Of a stretch of 64,000 nucleotides of DNA, positions 61,218 to 64,000 are shown in pieces (positions within the stretch are counted from its first letter, which is position 1; every line of letters begins with the position of its first letter). Under the pieces are notes generated by a model, which did no database searches, was not told where the DNA came from, and saw nothing but the letters and a program-made list of their open reading frames with translations. This DNA is from Nocardia stercoris (GTDB lineage Bacteria; Actinomycetota; Actinomycetes; Mycobacteriales; Mycobacteriaceae). The position numbers and the translations under genes are program-made. The DNA lies in contig NZ_RFFH01000013.1 of assembly GCF_003696265.1 (NCBI RefSeq), forward strand, positions 1 through 64,000, in the 5' to 3' direction.

Positions 61218-63559
61218 CACAGGTCCGGTTGATTGGACGGATCCAGGCCGGCGGCCCGGGTGATCCGGGCGTTGACGATCCGTAGCTCGGCGGCGAACTC
61301 GGCTCTCCGCCTGCCCAATTGCGGATCATCGGAGGTGGTCAGGCCCTGGTTGTCGGCGAGTTTCAATGCGCTGGTGAACAATTCCGTCGACACCGCCTCC
61401 GGGCTGTGCAGCCGATGCTGGAGCAGCAACTGGCGCCCCACCGCGAGACACTCCTCGATGAATCCTTTTCGATCGGTGAGCTTTTCGTCGCCACGCGCGG
61501 TCAGGCGCTCGGCGACCACCAGTTGAGCGTCGAAGAACGAGTGCAGGACCCGGTGCGCCATGACGAATCCGGATTCGGTGAGGCGGTCGAGGATGTCGGC
61601 GTAGATCATTCCCTCGGCGACCCGCTCGTGCCAATCAGGGTCCACCAGCAACATTTCGGCCGTCATCTGCTCGGCGAACTCCTTGCGTTCGGGGAAGAAG
61701 AACTCGAATTTCAGCAGGTCACGCAGCCGGTACGCGGCCGCCCACCCGGCCTTCTCCTGCTCACCGGCCGGGGCAGCGACCGCCGCCAGCACCGCCAGCT
61801 CGAGGATGGCGCGGTTGACGAACCAGTGCACCGCGCTGTTGCGATAGAACGCGGCTTCCAGGTGGGCACCGGCTTCGATCGAGTACACCGGCTCGAGTCC
61901 ACCCCGGTACACGGTGACGACCCGGGCCAGCGACAGCTGCTCCAACACCACCACCAGGCCTTGGTCGTCGAGGGCTTCCAGCCGCCCGGTCGGCAGGTTG
62001 CGCGCGGCGATGTATTCGCGGACCGGCTGCAGCACCCGCCGTACCTCGGACAGAGTGAGCGCGCGTTCGCCGACGCCCAGCAAGGTCAGGGTGACCAGTG
62101 CGTTCAGGGTGATCGGGGTGACGGTGTTGATTCCCACCGCGATGTCGAAAGCCATCCGTTGCACGGCGAGATGACCCGGCTCGTCGTCGATGCCGACCGA
62201 TTCCGGCAGCAGCGGATCTCCGTGCGCGGCCAGCCGTTCCCGGGCAGACATCGGTTCGCCGAACCGGATATAGACCTGGCCTGCCGAATGTTGTTGATTG
62301 CGGATGTATCTGGCCAGCCAGGCCAGACCCTCCGGCTGCTTGCTGCCGCCGGTCTGCTCCTCGACGAGGGCTTCGAGTTCGTTGAGCCGCTCGTAGGTGA
62401 TCGACACCGGCACCAGCATCGCATCTTCGACCCGACCCGAACGGACCGCTGCCGCAAGGTAGTTCAACAGACCGTAGCGAGGCGGCCGCAGTTTCCCGGT
62501 GCGGGTCCGGCCGCCTTCGAAGTACCACTCCAGATTGAACCGCTTGGCCAGCAGGAAGGCCAGGTACTCCTCGACGACCGCCTTGTACACCTCGTCGTCG
62601 CCGAAGGTGCGGCGGATGAAGATGGTGCCGGTACGTTTGGCGATCGCGCCCATCGGCCAGAAGCTGAGGTTCGCACCGCCGATGACGTGGTTGGGCGGAA
62701 AGTCGTTGCGGGCCAGTGCGTCACCGAGCACGAACGGGTCGACATAAGACCGGTGGGACGGCAGAAACACCAGCGGAAAAGAACGGTTGAGCCGGCGTAG
62801 ATCCGCGAGACCCGAGGTGTCGCAGTCCACCGTCCATGCCGAGGCGTGCACCGGCCGCATCGCCTGGGTGAACAGGTCGGACACCAGCCGGCTCTGCGCG
62901 GCCACCAGCTCGTACAGCGCTTTCTCCGCGCGTAGATGGACGGCTGTGCGCGACAGCCCGAGGCGTTCGGCGATCCCGTCGAGGCGGGCCCGGAACGCCG
63001 CCGAGTCGAGAATCTTCTCGGCGACCAAGCGCGGCACCTTGTACCGGTCGCCGATCACGGCGCGCTCGGCACGCTCCAGCGCGACGATGCCGGAAAGGAC
63101 CACGGCCCGAGCCAACGGGTCGGCGTCGGCTCCCGGATTATCGGCACGCAGCTGCGACAGCCGTGCGGGCGCACCGGCCAGCACCAGATATCGATCGGGT
63201 GACTTGGCCACCAGACGCCGTTGCATCAGTCGGCGTGGCTTGCGCGGATTCCCGAGGGTGATCAGGTCGGTGAAGGTGGTCCGGCGCACACCGTCCCGTT
63301 CGGGCGGCAGCCACAACACCCGGATCGGGATCACCAGCGGATCGTCGCGGCGGCCGACCAGCCGGGCCGCGACCGCCGCGGTATCCAGATCGAGCTGGGT
63401 GACCGGAGCGTCGATCCCGAATTCGGCGGCGATACCGCCTTCGGCGATCCAGGTGCCGATCAACTCGCGTTCCACCCGCGACGCCGCATCGACCAGCGCC
63501 ACCACCGAATCCGGGGCGGTGGGCACGGGAGTGGTCGCGATATCGATGTGATCCAGCAT
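61217..63559 (-). CDS. plsB: Glycerol-3-phosphate 1-O-acyltransferase PlsB
   Basis: A 780-residue membrane-associated enzyme making lysophosphatidate from glycerol-3-phosphate and acyl donor. H269-x4-D274 (LPSHRSYVD), the FIRR segment, EGGRTRTGK and the VPVSITYE block are the four acyltransferase motifs of PlsB. ATG 63559 follows AAGGAGG. With plsC directly downstream, the first two steps of phospholipid synthesis form one operon, as for plsB2-plsC in mycobacteria. Confidence 0.93.
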   Translation of the reverse strand: MLDHIDIATTPVPTAPDSVVALVDAASRVERELIGTWIAEGGIAAEFGIDAPVTQLDLDTAAVAARLVGRRDDPLVIPIRVLWLPPERDGVRRTTFTDLITLGNPRKPRRLMQRRLVAKSPDRYLVLAGAPARLSQLRADNPGADADPLARAVVLSGIVALERAERAVIGDRYKVPRLVAEKILDSAAFRARLDGIAERLGLSRTAVHLRAEKALYELVAAQSRLVSDLFTQAMRPVHASAWTVDCDTSGLADLRRLNRSFPLVFLPSHRSYVDPFVLGDALARNDFPPNHVIGGANLSFWPMGAIAKRTGTIFIRRTFGDDEVYKAVVEEYLAFLLAKRFNLEWYFEGGRTRTGKLRPPRYGLLNYLAAAVRSGRVEDAMLVPVSITYERLNELEALVEEQTGGSKQPEGLAWLARYIRNQQHSAGQVYIRFGEPMSARERLAAHGDPLLPESVGIDDEPGHLAVQRMAFDIAVGINTVTPITLNALVTLTLLGVGERALTLSEVRRVLQPVREYIAARNLPTGRLEALDDQGLVVVLEQLSLARVVTVYRGGLEPVYSIEAGAHLEAAFYRNSAVHWFVNRAILELAVLAAVAAPAGEQEKAGWAAAYRLRDLLKFEFFFPERKEFAEQMTAEMLLVDPDWHERVAEGMIYADILDRLTESGFVMAHRVLHSFFDAQLVVAERLTARGDEKLTDRKGFIEECLAVGRQLLLQHRLHSPEAVSTELFTSALKLADNQGLTTSDDPQLGRRRAEFAAELRIVNARITRAAGLDPSNQPDL

Positions 63560-63691
63560 GGCAGTCCTCCTTGCTGAGCGCCCTCTCATTGAAGCCCCGC
63601 CGCCGTGTGTCGCGCAGCATGTTGCGGCAACCTCGGCGCGGCGGCACGCGGCGCCGCGGGATCGGCGGCGCGCACGACCTACACTCGCCCG

Positions 63692-64000
63692 GTGACTCGC
63701 TGGGATACCCACGATCTACCCGACCTGAGCGCCCGGACCTTCATCGTCACCGGCGCCAACAGCGGCCTGGGGGCCGCGACCACCAGGGCACTGTCCGCGG
63801 CCGGAGCGCAGGTGATCATGGCCTGCCGGGACGTGGCGAAAGCGCAGGCCCTCGCCGGCGAACTGGGCGTGAAAGTCCGGCTACAGCGGCTGGATCTGGC
63901 CGACCTGGCCTCGATCCACGAATTCGCCGCAACCGTCGACGGTGCCGACGTCCTGATCAACAACGCCGGCGTGATGGCGGTGCCGCTGCAGCGCACCCGC
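63692..64000 (+). CDS. SDR-family oxidoreductase (partial, runs off the window)
   Basis: The first 103 codons of a short-chain dehydrogenase, from GTG 63692 to the window edge. The nucleotide motif TGANSGLG, the ACRD acidic/basic cofactor region (which suggests NADP) and NNAG are seen. This is the retinol-dehydrogenase/WW-domain oxidoreductase-like type. The catalytic YxxxK lies outside. Divergent from plsB (132 bp). Confidence 0.85.
   Translation, partial: MTRWDTHDLPDLSARTFIVTGANSGLGAATTRALSAAGAQVIMACRDVAKAQALAGELGVKVRLQRLDLADLASIHEFAATVDGADVLINNAGVMAVPLQRTR

Overview
The window is high-GC DNA, densely coding on both strands, from a mycolic-acid actinobacterium, most likely Nocardia or a close relative. 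Four kinds of evidence support this. There are mycothiol, lipoglycan and desaturase genes (mshD, a DUF2993/LmeA-type protein, a polyprenol-phosphate mannose synthase, a DesA1-type acyl-ACP desaturase). There is an orphan GlnR. Several genes appear to be read from leaderless mRNAs starting at ATG or GTG. From memory, the gene order follows M. tuberculosis Rv0781-Rv0824c (ptrB, purSQ, aminopeptidase, purL, Rv0807-like, purF, purM, DUF3073, ygfZ, pabC, Rv0813c, sseC/cysA/thiX, lmeA, glnR, mshD, pst, phoU, dus, desA1) with lineage-specific insertions. Genus is an inference; no rRNA is present.

Layout. 1-5.1 kb: oligopeptidase B, a low-complexity spacer, a DUF2334 protein and an M20 peptidase. 5.2-17 kb: the purine block (purSQ, purL, purF, purM) interleaved with an MBL-fold hydrolase, MarR, an M18 aminopeptidase, a GT87 mannosyltransferase, a YiaA-type membrane protein and a sterol-carrier-like protein. 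17-21.5 kb: DUF3073, asparaginase, MOSC, YgfZ and aminodeoxychorismate lyase. 21.6-28.9 kb: cydA-cydB-cydDC, a cytochrome bd oxidase operon whose fused CydDC carries tandem-repeat insertions. 28.9-29.1 kb: a tiny ORF with a near-perfect ribosome binding site followed by a three-way-junction RNA fold. 29.1-35.9 kb, minus strand: FUSC, a phosphatase-like protein, a nitrobindin-like protein with a coupled 31-residue membrane microprotein, and a thiosulfate/cysteine operon headed by a polycysteine leader peptide and hairpin, then thioredoxin and a DUF2993 protein. 36-42.6 kb: glnR-mshD, then pstSCAB behind a PHO-box-like repeat, convergent with phoU. 42.8-50.1 kb: an accessory segment (SDR, DHA2 efflux pump, SigG-like ECF sigma factor with a small partner, ABC exporter, VOC protein, LysR) with a large palindrome at 48.56 kb. 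50.1-52.4 kb: dus and desA. 52.7-56.9 kb: four tRNA genes, a gamma-butyrolactone-receptor-like TetR and two small secreted proteins, with long stretches lacking convincing genes. 57-64 kb: a PLP enzyme, two small conserved-looking proteins, Ppm1, the PlsC and PlsB acyltransferases, and a truncated SDR at the edge.

How it works together. The conserved core joins purine and folate synthesis, thiol and sulfur metabolism (mycothiol, rhodanese, thioredoxin, cysteine-sensing leader), nitrogen regulation (GlnR translationally coupled to MshD) and high-affinity phosphate uptake with its PhoU. The parts that look least ordinary are the cydDC repeat insertions, the orphan sORF plus three-way-junction RNA, the leaderless polycysteine attenuator, and the leaderless coupled microprotein.
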